DNA of 52,912 nt from CAILKP01 sp038231815 (lineage in GTDB: Bacteria; Planctomycetota; Phycisphaerae; Phycisphaerales; UBA1924): NCBI GenBank assembly GCA_038231815.1, contig JBBRKQ010000016.1:1-52912 (forward strand), given 5' to 3'. Position 1 is the stretch's first letter. Each line of letters begins with the position of its first letter. The position numbers were made by a program, and so were the translations under genes. This document shows positions 34,207-42,658 of this stretch, one piece after another. The notes under the pieces were generated by a model. It saw only the letters and a program-made list of their open reading frames with translations, was not told where the DNA came from and did no database searches.

Positions 34207-37170
34207 ATGAACGATGCCCCAACGCCAACCCAGCCCGCCGCCACGGCAGTCAAAGCAGGCAAGGCCGCTCGTTCTCAATCATCAAAATCGCCCAAGGCGG
34301 GCACCCCGCGCACCAAGTCCCGCATGGGCACCGTCACGGCCCAGCGCCAGTGGACCATCGGCATGCTCGCGGCCTCGCTAGCGTGCCTGCTCATGCTGCT
34401 GGGGCTGCTCAGCCCGCTTGAACTCCGCACGATCGACTGGCGGGCCGCCTGGTTTGACCGTACCTCCCCCCCACCCTCAGATAAGATTGCACTGGTCGCC
34501 ATCGATGATGCCGCCATCGAACGCGTGGGCCGATGGCCCTGGTCCCGCGACAAACTCGCGATGGTGATCGATGAACTCGCAACCCTTGGCACCTCCGTCG
34601 TCGCGCTTGACTTACTGCTTGATGATGAGCAGCGATCCGATAATTCTGCTGACCTCACGACCAACTTTGGCGCTGCAAGCGCCGCTACGCCCGATGCACA
34701 GTCGCGCGAGATGCCCACTCCCGACGACAATCTTGCCGCCGCCATGAAGCGTCACGGCAATGTCATCGCCCCCACGAACTTTCGCTTCAATGTCGAGGCC
34801 GCAAAGGGAGCATCGCTCGATGACCGCGCCAGAAAGTACGTTGAAGAGCACCCCGATCTAGTCTCCCGCTGGAATGATGATGAGGCCATGGAACAGGCCA
34901 TCACCGTCGTTGCGCTCACCGTTCCTGAAGCCCGGACCGATGATGATGCGCTCTTTGCGATGAAAGCCCGAGTCCGCTCGTACCTGCGGCGGGCCGTCGC
35001 GCTTCGCAAGCTCACCAGTGTCAGTTCCTTTGATCCCGCCGCCGACCAACCAACCAAGCAGTTCCAGCCCCCGCTCTCAAAAGAGGCCAGCACCCCCGTG
35101 CTGCCCATCGCCGATGCCGCCGTCATGACGGCGAACGTGACTGTCAATTCTTACGACGCCGGTGGCGGTGTTGTCCGGCGAATCCCCATCGCCGTCGAGG
35201 CTGAACGCCGTCTCTGGCCCACGCTGGGCCTGGCGGCGGCACTTCGGCTGCACAACAAGACCGCCTCTTCGCTGACCGTTGACGGGTCATCTATCTTGGC
35301 AGATCTGGGCGACGGCCCGCCGCACCGCATCGTCACCCATCGGGCAGAACTTTCCGGAAACCTTGAAGGCGCTCGCCGCGGCGGGCTGGTCATGGTCACT
35401 TGGCCTCGCGGCATCATCACCGCGGGAGCTGGCCAGCGAGTTGACACCGATTGGCAGTGGCAGTTCTTTGATCTGGTCAGCTCCAAGCCTGCCGAGGTTT
35501 CCATCGGCAGCGTGTACCGCCTTGGCGTGCTGCGGGAGACCCTGAAGCAAAACCGGGCCAAGGCCAAGGCGCTGGCACAGGCGGTATATTGCAGCGAAAA
35601 CCCACGCGTGCTAAGCCCTGAAGATCGCACGCTTCTGCTGGACGCCATCGAGTCCGGCAATTTGCCCGCAAGCACGCTCCTGCTGGAAAAGGTCAAGTCA
35701 GAGTTTGAGTTGTGGAAGGAACTGCAGCTCGATGGAACCACAATCGACAAGCTGGCTCCGGCCGATCAGGCGATCATCCGCGCCTTTTCCGAGGCCGCGG
35801 ACCTGCCCGACAAACTCAAAACCGCAGATCGCCAGCGCGACCAAATCCAGCAGCTCAGCAACGTACTCAAAGAACGTCTCGGCGGCAAGATCGCGTTCAT
35901 CGGCTTCACCGCCACCGGCACAATCGCTGACTTTGTGCCAACCAGTATCAGCCCCAAGACCCCGGGCGTGCACCTGCACATGGCAACCGCCAACGCCGTG
36001 CTGCTGGATTTCCAGCGCACCATCGGCCCGATCTGGCTCGACATTCTGGCCACCCTCGCCCTCGGTGTGCTCAGCACGTTTGTCGCTGTGCGAATGGGCG
36101 TGATCGGCGCGCCGCTCACCACCATCGGCATCGTGGCAATCTGGTCGCTGGTAGCCGGTTCATTGCTGTGGGACCAGCAGCGCACCATCGTCGCCATCGC
36201 CGGGCCGGGCATGGCCGGCATCGGCAGCTCTGTCGCGGTGCTACTGCACCGATTGTTTACAGAGCAGCGCACCCGCCGCAAGACTGAGGAACGCTTCAAA
36301 AGCTACGTTTCACCCAAAGTCGTTGATATTCTGGTCAACAACCCTGATCTTGACAGCATGCAGCCCCAGCGCCGCGAGCTTTCAATTCTCTTTACCGACA
36401 TCGCTGGCTTCACCACCATCGCCGAGCGACTGGGCAGTCAGCGAACCGCCGAGGTGCTGCGTCTGTATCTGGGGCCGATGACCGAAACCCTCCAGAATTA
36501 CGAAGGAACGCTCGACAAGTACATCGGCGATGCCATTGTCGCGTTCTGGGGTGCACCCGTTGAAACAGAACGCCACGCCGAACTCTGCTGCCGCGCCGGC
36601 CTTGCCATGATTGAAAAGCTCGACCAGCTCAACAGCCAAGGTGCCTTTGGCGAAGGCCTCGAACTTGGCATGCGCGTTGGCCTAGCCACCGGCGAGGTCA
36701 TGGTTGGCGACTTCGGCAACCCGCCACGCAACTCAAGCTACACCGTGCTGGGAGACACCGCCAACCTCGCGTCACGCCTCGAGGGCGCTAACAAAGCCTT
36801 TGGCTCGCGCATCCTCACCACCGCCGCCACCCGTGCAGAGGCAATGGCCGGTGCTCCGGCCGACATCGCCTCTTGGCTCTGGCGCCCCATCGGGCGCATC
36901 AACGTCAAAGGCAAGCTGGAGGCTGTTGAACTCTGGGAACTCGTCGGCACCCTTCGCCCCAAGGGCGACCAAACCGCCGCCTGGGTCACGGCCTGCACCC
37001 TGCTGGTAGATGCCTACGTCGCCGGCAACACCAAGCTGGCCAGCGAACACTTAAACGAACTGCAAGCCGCCTTCGGAGCCGATGTCTTTACGACCCTGTA
37101 CCGAGAAGGCCTCGCCGCAATATCCCGCGGCGAAGCACAGGCAGGCACACTGGTCCTGCACGAAAAATAA
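34207..37170 (+). CDS. CHASE2-domain adenylate cyclase (class III)
   Basis: Membrane receptor cyclase of 987 residues. A basic Ser/Lys-rich N-terminal tail precedes one membrane helix (about 49-70). A periplasmic CHASE2 sensor follows (about 72-590, with KIALVAIDDAAIERVGRWPWSRD), then two or three helices (about 605-690). The class III catalytic domain begins near 720. Metal-binding aspartates lie in LFTDIAGFT and DKYIGDAIVAFWG. The transition-state asparagine/arginine pair is in LGDTANLASRLEG, and the substrate lysine and aspartate/threonine pattern fits ATP instead of GTP. The sensor is unusually large (insert of Asp/Ala-rich sequence around 140-260). It follows the lipoprotein and barrel genes. 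Confidence 0.92.
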   Translation: MNDAPTPTQPAATAVKAGKAARSQSSKSPKAGTPRTKSRMGTVTAQRQWTIGMLAASLACLLMLLGLLSPLELRTIDWRAAWFDRTSPPPSDKIALVAIDDAAIERVGRWPWSRDKLAMVIDELATLGTSVVALDLLLDDEQRSDNSADLTTNFGAASAATPDAQSREMPTPDDNLAAAMKRHGNVIAPTNFRFNVEAAKGASLDDRARKYVEEHPDLVSRWNDDEAMEQAITVVALTVPEARTDDDALFAMKARVRSYLRRAVALRKLTSVSSFDPAADQPTKQFQPPLSKEASTPVLPIADAAVMTANVTVNSYDAGGGVVRRIPIAVEAERRLWPTLGLAAALRLHNKTASSLTVDGSSILADLGDGPPHRIVTHRAELSGNLEGARRGGLVMVTWPRGIITAGAGQRVDTDWQWQFFDLVSSKPAEVSIGSVYRLGVLRETLKQNRAKAKALAQAVYCSENPRVLSPEDRTLLLDAIESGNLPASTLLLEKVKSEFELWKELQLDGTTIDKLAPADQAIIRAFSEAADLPDKLKTADRQRDQIQQLSNVLKERLGGKIAFIGFTATGTIADFVPTSISPKTPGVHLHMATANAVLLDFQRTIGPIWLDILATLALGVLSTFVAVRMGVIGAPLTTIGIVAIWSLVAGSLLWDQQRTIVAIAGPGMAGIGSSVAVLLHRLFTEQRTRRKTEERFKSYVSPKVVDILVNNPDLDSMQPQRRELSILFTDIAGFTTIAERLGSQRTAEVLRLYLGPMTETLQNYEGTLDKYIGDAIVAFWGAPVETERHAELCCRAGLAMIEKLDQLNSQGAFGEGLELGMRVGLATGEVMVGDFGNPPRNSSYTVLGDTANLASRLEGANKAFGSRILTTAATRAEAMAGAPADIASWLWRPIGRINVKGKLEAVELWELVGTLRPKGDQTAAWVTACTLLVDAYVAGNTKLASEHLNELQAAFGADVFTTLYREGLAAISRGEAQAGTLVLHEK

Positions 37171-37220
37171 GCCCGCCCCGCCGCCAGCCCATCTTTCATC
37201 CAATTGAACGCCCTCAAAAT

Positions 37221-37386
37221 TTGACCATTTGACCATTTGACCATTTGAGGCTTGTGAACAATGGGGGGGCGACGCGATTTTGAGCCTCATTGGGATGCAG
37301 AAACGACGCTTTTTCTTTCGAAGGTGGGTTTGTTCACAAGCCTCATTTGACCATTTGACCATCTGACCATTTAACCATTTGACCAT
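37221..37386. repeat. Period-8 TTGACCAT repeats flanking a 15-base inverted repeat
   Basis: Three copies of TTGACCAT (37221-37244) and five near-copies (37347-37386) flank an inner inverted repeat, TGAGGCTTGTGAACA (37246-37260) and TGTTCACAAGCCTCA (37331-37345). The 70 bases between its arms contain a third, partial copy (GAGCCTCATT). The whole unit lies between the convergent stops of the cyclase and CPBP genes. It could fold into one long hairpin that ends transcription in both directions. Confidence 0.8.
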
Positions 37387-37407
37387 TTGGTACCCCCCCG
37401 CCGCCCC

Positions 37408-38247
37408 TCACCACTTGCCGAGCAAGACAATCATGTCATACGCGGCGTGGCACAGCACCACCACGCCAAACCCGCGGCCAAGGTACAGGATCGCAAAGTA
37501 CAGTCCCGCCAAAAAGTAAAATGACAGCGCGCCCCAGTTCAGGGCACCCGGCACCGCACCGCCGCTAAAAACATCGTGGTAAAACGCGAAAGCAATCGCG
37601 GAACCCAGCACGGCCAGAACATCACACAGCCGCTCATTCCACCGCAAAATATCCCGAAACAGCAGGTGCAGCGCTGCGATGCCGATCAGCCGGAACACCA
37701 GCTCCTCATACAACCCAGCGCCCAGCGAAATGCTGACCCGGGCCTGCCATGAGAGGCTGTGCAGATCCGCACCCGCCGCCGCCGCATTCGCAGCCGCTTC
37801 CATCATGTGCTGCCCTGCTGCACTGCCCAGCAGTTGCTTCTGGGCCCGCTGCACCAACGCACTAAGCACCAGCAGCGGCAGCGCCCACACAAGCGCCTCA
37901 ACAAACATCCCCACCAGCACGCCCACACGAATGTTCCATCGGTCCTTGCTAATCAGGTGCCACACCAGCAGCACGGTCAGCATTGCCAGCCCAGGTACCA
38001 GCAGCCCTGTGACGCCGAAGATATCAAACACCTGCCCAACTAGGTTCTCCGCCTTGATCACCTGCTGCGTCCCGGTCGAGCGCTGCACCAGATACTGCAA
38101 ACTCAGCACCTCGTACACCAGTACCAGCGGCAGCAGTACCACCAAGATGTGCAGTGGCCGACGTGAGAGCGTAAAATAATCATCGCCGTGCAGCTTGGGG
38201 GCGGCACGAACTCGCGGCTGGCTTCCTTGCCCGCGGTTCTGGCTCAT
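37408..38247 (-). CDS. CPBP-family intramembrane metalloprotease
   Basis: The 279-residue protein has about seven or eight membrane helices. The CPBP (Abi/CAAX-like) signature is present: the glutamate pair and arginine in GLYEELVFRLIG (near 185), then a histidine in FAFYHDVF and another in VLCHAAYD. Family members cleave prenylated or small membrane proteins; many are linked to self-immunity. No bacteriocin gene is visible nearby. I use the ATG at 38247; the frame stays open to 38286. Confidence 0.85.
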   Translation of the reverse strand: MSQNRGQGSQPRVRAAPKLHGDDYFTLSRRPLHILVVLLPLVLVYEVLSLQYLVQRSTGTQQVIKAENLVGQVFDIFGVTGLLVPGLAMLTVLLVWHLISKDRWNIRVGVLVGMFVEALVWALPLLVLSALVQRAQKQLLGSAAGQHMMEAAANAAAAGADLHSLSWQARVSISLGAGLYEELVFRLIGIAALHLLFRDILRWNERLCDVLAVLGSAIAFAFYHDVFSGGAVPGALNWGALSFYFLAGLYFAILYLGRGFGVVVLCHAAYDMIVLLGKW

Positions 38248-38320
38248 GGGGCCAACGGTAGCTGCGCAAGGGCACAAAGTCCGCAATTTCTGCGTGCTCG
38301 CGGCCCTTCAATTTACAAAT

Positions 38321-39517
38321 TTACAGATTTCCTCGCCGGTCCTGCTCCAACTCCAGGGCCTCAAACAGAGCCTTGAAGTTGCCCTTGCCAAACGACTGGC
38401 TACCCCGGCGACAGATGATCTCAAAGAACAGCGTCGGCCTGTCCTGCAGCGGTTTGGTAAACAACTGCAGCAGGTATCCCTCATCATCCGCATCCACCAG
38501 AATGCCCAGCTTCTTAATCGCCTCGTGGTCCTCACGCACCGGTTTGTGGCCGTTTTCCGTCAGCATCTTGTCAACCCGGTCCCACACCAAGTCGTAATAG
38601 GCATCCGGCAACGTCAGAAACTCAACGTTCCTGCGACGCAGCTCAGCAATGCTGTGCAGCTCATCATCCGTTCGCAGCGCCAAGTGCTGCACACCCGGTG
38701 TGTTCTTGTGCCAGTCCAGGTACTCTTCAATCTGGCTCTTCTTCTTGCCCTCGGCCGGCTCGTTAATCGGCATTTTGATCAAATTGTTGCCCGATGCCAT
38801 CACCTTCGACATCAAAGCCGAGTATTCCGTCGAGATATCCGCATCATCAAAGTGCTTGAACATCACAAACTCAAGCACGCTTTCGTACCACTTCACCCAG
38901 TAATTCATCTTGCCAAGTTCAACATTGCCCACCAAGTGATCCACAAACTTCAGCCCGCACGGGTGCTCGATGTTGTACTTGTTAATCGCCAGCGGCTCCA
39001 TCTTGCGGAAGCCCGGCGCGAAGGTCCCGCCCTCTTTCAGTTTCACCAGGTCGTATCCGCCCGTCCGCGAAACAAAGCTGTGCTGGGCACGGCCATAGGT
39101 CTTAATTCCCGCCATCGTCACCGATCCCGTGGCATCGCTAAGCGTCCGCGGCTCATACGCGCTCACCGCACCGTTGCGAATCGCCCGCTCATAAGCCTTC
39201 GTCGCGTCAAAAACCGTAAACGCCACGTCCTTCACACCGTCGCCGTACAGCATCACATCATGGCTGGCCGGGTGCTCGCTTGACAGTCCCGTCGTCAGCA
39301 AAAATCGAATGTTTCCCTGCGTCAACAAATACGTCGCCGCATCGCGGGCACCGGTCGTCAGGTCCTGCACCTGCTCAATCTGAAAGCCAAAGCAGTGGGC
39401 GTAGTACATCGCCGCCTGCTTGGCATTGCCCACATAAAACCGAACGTGATCAACATCTATCAGCATCAGCGGATCGGTGTTGCTGGACGCTTTGACGGCG
39501 GGAGAAAGTGTGGTCAT
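38321..39517 (-). CDS. hppD: 4-hydroxyphenylpyruvate dioxygenase
   Basis: Non-haem iron enzyme turning 4-hydroxyphenylpyruvate into homogentisate in tyrosine breakdown. The 398-residue protein has two vicinal-oxygen-chelate halves. Its three iron ligands are visible: histidine in FVDHLVGNV (near 192), histidine in GVQHLALRTDD (near 276) and glutamate in LFFEIICRRG (near 364), in the C-terminal FxKGNFKALFEALELEQ context of the family. No homogentisate dioxygenase is in the window. The ATG at 39517 is preferred to an in-frame TTG four codons upstream. Confidence 0.96.
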   Translation of the reverse strand: MTTLSPAVKASSNTDPLMLIDVDHVRFYVGNAKQAAMYYAHCFGFQIEQVQDLTTGARDAATYLLTQGNIRFLLTTGLSSEHPASHDVMLYGDGVKDVAFTVFDATKAYERAIRNGAVSAYEPRTLSDATGSVTMAGIKTYGRAQHSFVSRTGGYDLVKLKEGGTFAPGFRKMEPLAINKYNIEHPCGLKFVDHLVGNVELGKMNYWVKWYESVLEFVMFKHFDDADISTEYSALMSKVMASGNNLIKMPINEPAEGKKKSQIEEYLDWHKNTPGVQHLALRTDDELHSIAELRRRNVEFLTLPDAYYDLVWDRVDKMLTENGHKPVREDHEAIKKLGILVDADDEGYLLQLFTKPLQDRPTLFFEIICRRGSQSFGKGNFKALFEALELEQDRRGNL

Positions 39518-39766
39518 GGGTTTGCCCAAAAAGTCAGAGGTGTACTGCTGCGTTGGCGGTCCAAAAGCCGGGTATGGTCGGCCGGGCCGTCAATCTTCTC
39601 ATGCATCATAATCCCCACCGCCAGCCGGGTGGACAATAGGTTTTTGATAGGGCATTGCCCTTGCCCCGCTCGCCAACGGCGAATAATGTACTTCCTGAAC
39701 CGCCAAAGGGCCCTGAGCAACCCGCCTCCCACTCCGCCGACCCCCGGAGCCACCTTCTGGCTTTCT

Positions 39767-39798
39767 TTGGCCATTTGGCAATTTGACCATTTGGCAAT
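39767..39798. repeat. Period-8 repeat, four units of the TTGACCAT family
   Basis: TTGGCCAT TTGGCAAT TTGACCAT TTGGCAAT stand in tandem upstream of the small basic protein gene. They share the unit length and core with the larger repeat at 37221-37386. The rest of the 339-base gap to hppD shows no gene. Confidence 0.7.
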
Positions 39799-39855
39799 GT
39801 GGCGGCCCGGCCGCCCCCGTCTATACTCCCACCCAACTTTCTTAGGATCATACTT

Positions 39856-40017
39856 ATGAGCATCGATCGTTCACTCAAAGTCACCGGCGGCAACGCCACA
39901 ATCCGTTCCGTCATGACTCGCCCCGAGCGCATCGCCAAGATGATCAGCGAGAAAAAGCTCGATAAAGACAAGGGCGCCGCGCTGGGCATCCCCAAGACCC
40001 GCATACCCAAGAAGTAA
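39856..40017 (+). CDS. PVC-superphylum small basic protein, 53 aa
   Basis: The protein MSIDRSLKVTGGNATIRSVM... continues TRPERIAKMISEKKLDKDKG and ends LGIPKTRIPKK. It matches what I recall of the small basic protein shared by Planctomycetes, Verrucomicrobia and Chlamydiae (TIGR04137-type), proposed to act in translation or on ribosomes: conserved RSLK, TRxERI and LGxPKxR. AGGA lies 8-11 bases before the ATG and a TATACT box at 39822 may be its -10 element, with no clear -35. It is a strong pointer to a PVC organism. Confidence 0.85.
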   Translation: MSIDRSLKVTGGNATIRSVMTRPERIAKMISEKKLDKDKGAALGIPKTRIPKK

Positions 40018-40064
40018 TCTCCGGCAGGGAAGTAATCTCCCGCAGGGAAGTAATCTCCCGCGGG
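40011..40064. repeat. Three tandem 18-base repeats beginning inside the small basic protein stop
   Basis: GAAGTAATCTCCGGCAGG and two near-identical copies follow each other without spacer. The first copy supplies the last lysine codon and the TAA stop of the gene. Each junction holds TCCC-GCA-GGGA, a small hairpin. It looks like a duplication of the 3' end of the gene. Confidence 0.85.
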
Positions 40065-40261
40065 CCATCCGGCTTTTTCGCCAAACATGCCTTGATAGCT
40101 TGTTGCCAGCTGTGCAGCGTTTCCTGCTCACCGGGCATCCCATAGCACCAAGCCGCTCATAACCAGTCCGTCTCCCCTCCGCCCCGACTTGCACCGGCCA
40201 CACAGCCGGTTCCGCGGGGTGGGTTTGTTTTTGAGGCGGCAGGTTCCGTATCCTCTCCCCC

Positions 40262-41647
40262 ATGGCCAAACGCACCGCTGCTGCCCGCTCCGCCCCCGCC
40301 ATCTCCGGCTTCGCTCGTTACGAGCGTTTCTTCTCCGCCGCACCAGCGCTTGTTCTTGAATGGAACGACCACCTCACCCCCGCCAAGGGCTGGGTCGCCA
40401 TCAATGAGCTCAAAGGCGGCGCAGCGGGCGGCGGCACCCGCATGCGCGCTGGCGGCACCCGTGATGAGGCCGTGTTCCTAGCCAAGACAATGCAGGTCAA
40501 GTTCAACGTGTGCGGCCCCGCCATCGGCGGCGGCAAATCCGTGATCGATTTCAACCCCGCCGCCTATGCCATGGGCCAGGGCCTAAAGCACGGCACACCC
40601 GCCTTCACCCGCGATGTACACAAGATCAAGACCGATGTCCTGCAACGCTGGTTCAAGCACGTTGCCCCCCTTCTCAAATCCTGCTACGGCACCGGCGGCG
40701 ATGTCGGAGTCGATGAACGCGCCGATGTCATCCCCATCACCCGCAAAACCATTGCCCTCCACCACCCGCAGGAAGGCATCGTCCGCGGCCACTTCACCAA
40801 GTTCACACCCGCACAGTTCAGCAAGAGCATGAAGCAGCTCAACGTCGGCGTCCTGGCAGAGGTTGACCTGGAAAACCTCCAACTCGCCGAACACTGGACC
40901 ATCGCCGATGTTGCCACCGGCTGGGGCGTGGTCTGCTCACTCGCGGCCTGTTACAAAGCCCGCGGCGAGACACTGCTCGGAAAACGAGTGATCATCGAGG
41001 GCTTCGGCGCCGTCGGTGGTTTCACCGCGTACTACCTGCACCAAATGGGCGCGAAAATTGTCGCGGTCTCCTCAGCAGGCGGCGGCAAAGACCGTCGCGG
41101 CCTGCGCATCGCTGTCGATTCTGACGGCCTGGATGTCTTAAAGCTCCTCGCCCTTCGCGAAGGCACCTCGCTGCCATCACCCACCACTGATTCCATAGTC
41201 CGCGAAGATGTCCAAGCCGAAGCTCTCTATGCCGTCAAGGCCGATGCATTTGTGCCAGCAGCACTCTCCCACAGCATCACCGCCCGCACGATAGAGCTGC
41301 TTGCAGCCTCCGGCGTCACCGTTCTCTCGTGCGGCAGCAACAACCCCTTCGCCGTGCCCCCGCCCGATGCCTCCGGCCACATCGCCCCGCTCAATGACCT
41401 TGTCGCCCACATGCTCACCCTCCAGCGCATCGCCGACAAGCAGTTCGCCATCATCCCCGACTTTGTCGCCAACTGCGGCATGGCCCGCACGTTCCACTAC
41501 CTCATGGTCCCCGGCAACAAAGCCACCGATGTGGCCATCTTGGCCGACATCAAACGCACCATCGACAAAGCCGTAAAGGCTCTGGTGCCAACCGCCGCTG
41601 TGAGCAAACGCGGCTTGCTCGAGCGCGGGTACGACCTGTTTATCTGA
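40262..41647 (+). CDS. Glu/Leu/Phe/Val dehydrogenase family protein
   Basis: Amino-acid dehydrogenase of 461 residues. The N-terminal catalytic domain has GWVAINELKGGAAGGGTRM and a GGGKSVIDFNP segment in the place of the family's substrate-binding lysine motif. The C-terminal Rossmann domain has RVIIEGFGAVGGFTAYYLHQMGAK. Members oxidatively deaminate glutamate, leucine or phenylalanine with NAD(P)+. The catalytic loop departs from textbook glutamate dehydrogenase (PxGGxKG), so leucine/phenylalanine-type or a new substrate is as likely. No ribosome-binding site is evident before the ATG. Confidence 0.85.
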   Translation: MAKRTAAARSAPAISGFARYERFFSAAPALVLEWNDHLTPAKGWVAINELKGGAAGGGTRMRAGGTRDEAVFLAKTMQVKFNVCGPAIGGGKSVIDFNPAAYAMGQGLKHGTPAFTRDVHKIKTDVLQRWFKHVAPLLKSCYGTGGDVGVDERADVIPITRKTIALHHPQEGIVRGHFTKFTPAQFSKSMKQLNVGVLAEVDLENLQLAEHWTIADVATGWGVVCSLAACYKARGETLLGKRVIIEGFGAVGGFTAYYLHQMGAKIVAVSSAGGGKDRRGLRIAVDSDGLDVLKLLALREGTSLPSPTTDSIVREDVQAEALYAVKADAFVPAALSHSITARTIELLAASGVTVLSCGSNNPFAVPPPDASGHIAPLNDLVAHMLTLQRIADKQFAIIPDFVANCGMARTFHYLMVPGNKATDVAILADIKRTIDKAVKALVPTAAVSKRGLLERGYDLFI

Positions 41648-41659
41648 ACCCAAAACAAG

Positions 41660-41690
41660 AGCGGCACGCAGAGCTTGTCTGCGTGCCGCT
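41660..41690. terminator. Convergent bidirectional terminator
   Basis: AGCGGCACGCAGA and TCTGCGTGCCGCT form a 13-bp perfect stem with a GCTTG loop, between the dehydrogenase and the convergent PEP-CTERM gene. The T-rich tail (CTTGTTTTGG) is on the minus-strand side, so it serves the PEP-CTERM gene best. Confidence 0.85.
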
Positions 41691-41718
41691 TGGAATATCA
41701 CGAAAGATTGGGTTTGGA

Positions 41719-42396
41719 TCAGCGCTTGCGGCGGAAGGCGAGAAGGCTGCCGAGCCCAAGCACCGCCGCGGCACCTGGAGTCGGCACGGCTATACGAAAT
41801 ACGAGCGTCTCGCCGTAGCCAGAGCCGGAGGTCATCGGGTCAGCCAGATTCGGATTGCCCGCCCACATCCATCGAGCATCGGTCGTAACCCCGGGCACCA
41901 GGCCCCACGGACCGTACGAGCCGTTGTTGCCCCCAACAAACGGAGCCTCCCACTGCTCACCAGTTGTGGCGGCATTCACCCACGTGTTCACCTCAAAGGC
42001 CGTGGGGTGCGGGTCACCATCGTTGCGATCAGCGTTTGATCGGTACACCTCCCACGCCGCGTTGCCGCTGTGGTATGTTTCAGCGCCGTAGGTAATCTGA
42101 GCGAGCAGACCCTGAGCCGTGGCGTTGTCCGACCACGCGGCGATATACAGGTGCGTGGGTGTTGTGGTGATGTTCCAGGTTTCCGGCAGCGACCAGTTGT
42201 AATTGCCCGGGCTGCCACCACTGCCAAGCTCATTGCCGCCGACATAGGTAAACGCGCCGTTCTCATCAGAGGTATAAAACGCGTAGTGATTGTCGGCAGT
42301 CACCGTGGCCGAAATGGTCTGGGCGTTTGCGGCACCGGCCGCCAGCATCAGCGCGAGGGCCGAAGCAGCAATGGTTGCGGGAGTAGAAATTTTCAT
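41719..42396 (-). CDS. PEP-CTERM-type exported protein, 225 aa
   Basis: An N-terminal signal peptide (IAASALALMLAAGAANAQ) precedes a beta-rich domain with GNYNWSLPETWNITTTPTHLYIAAWSD. The protein ends in PTPGAAAVLGLGSLLAFRRKR, the Pro-rich motif, hydrophobic helix and basic tail of PEP-CTERM sorting signals used by planctomycetes for surface export. Function unknown. I start at the ATG at 42396, with AGGA 13 bases before it. Confidence 0.85.
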   Translation of the reverse strand: MKISTPATIAASALALMLAAGAANAQTISATVTADNHYAFYTSDENGAFTYVGGNELGSGGSPGNYNWSLPETWNITTTPTHLYIAAWSDNATAQGLLAQITYGAETYHSGNAAWEVYRSNADRNDGDPHPTAFEVNTWVNAATTGEQWEAPFVGGNNGSYGPWGLVPGVTTDARWMWAGNPNLADPMTSGSGYGETLVFRIAVPTPGAAAVLGLGSLLAFRRKR

Positions 42397-42583
42397 TTGA
42401 AGTACATTCCTGGAAGCACGTGCCCCTTGACGGAACCGGAAGCTTGACACTCGGCAAGCAAACGGGCCAAGGACGACGTGCATGAATCAAGAATGCAATT
42501 CAGCAACCGCAGTGGCCAGCTTCACGGCCACAATCGCCGCCGCCGCCGCGTCGGCCTCGCTGCATGGGCAAGCTGGGAAACAA

Positions 42584-42610
42584 ACCGGCCGCCCGAGACG
42601 GGCGGCCGGT
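42584..42610 (-). terminator. Intrinsic terminator of the POT transporter gene
   Basis: ACCGGCCGCCC and GGGCGGCCGGT form an 11-bp stem with a GAGAC loop. On the minus strand it is followed by TTTGTTTCCC, 49 bases after the gene's stop. Confidence 0.88.
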
Positions 42611-42658
42611 CCTAGAACAATCCTGATTTCAAGCCCAACCCACAGTTCATCGCCGGAA

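Noticed and set aside
37221..37386. CRISPR array
   Set aside because: Units are 8 bases long with no spacers and no cas genes nearby.
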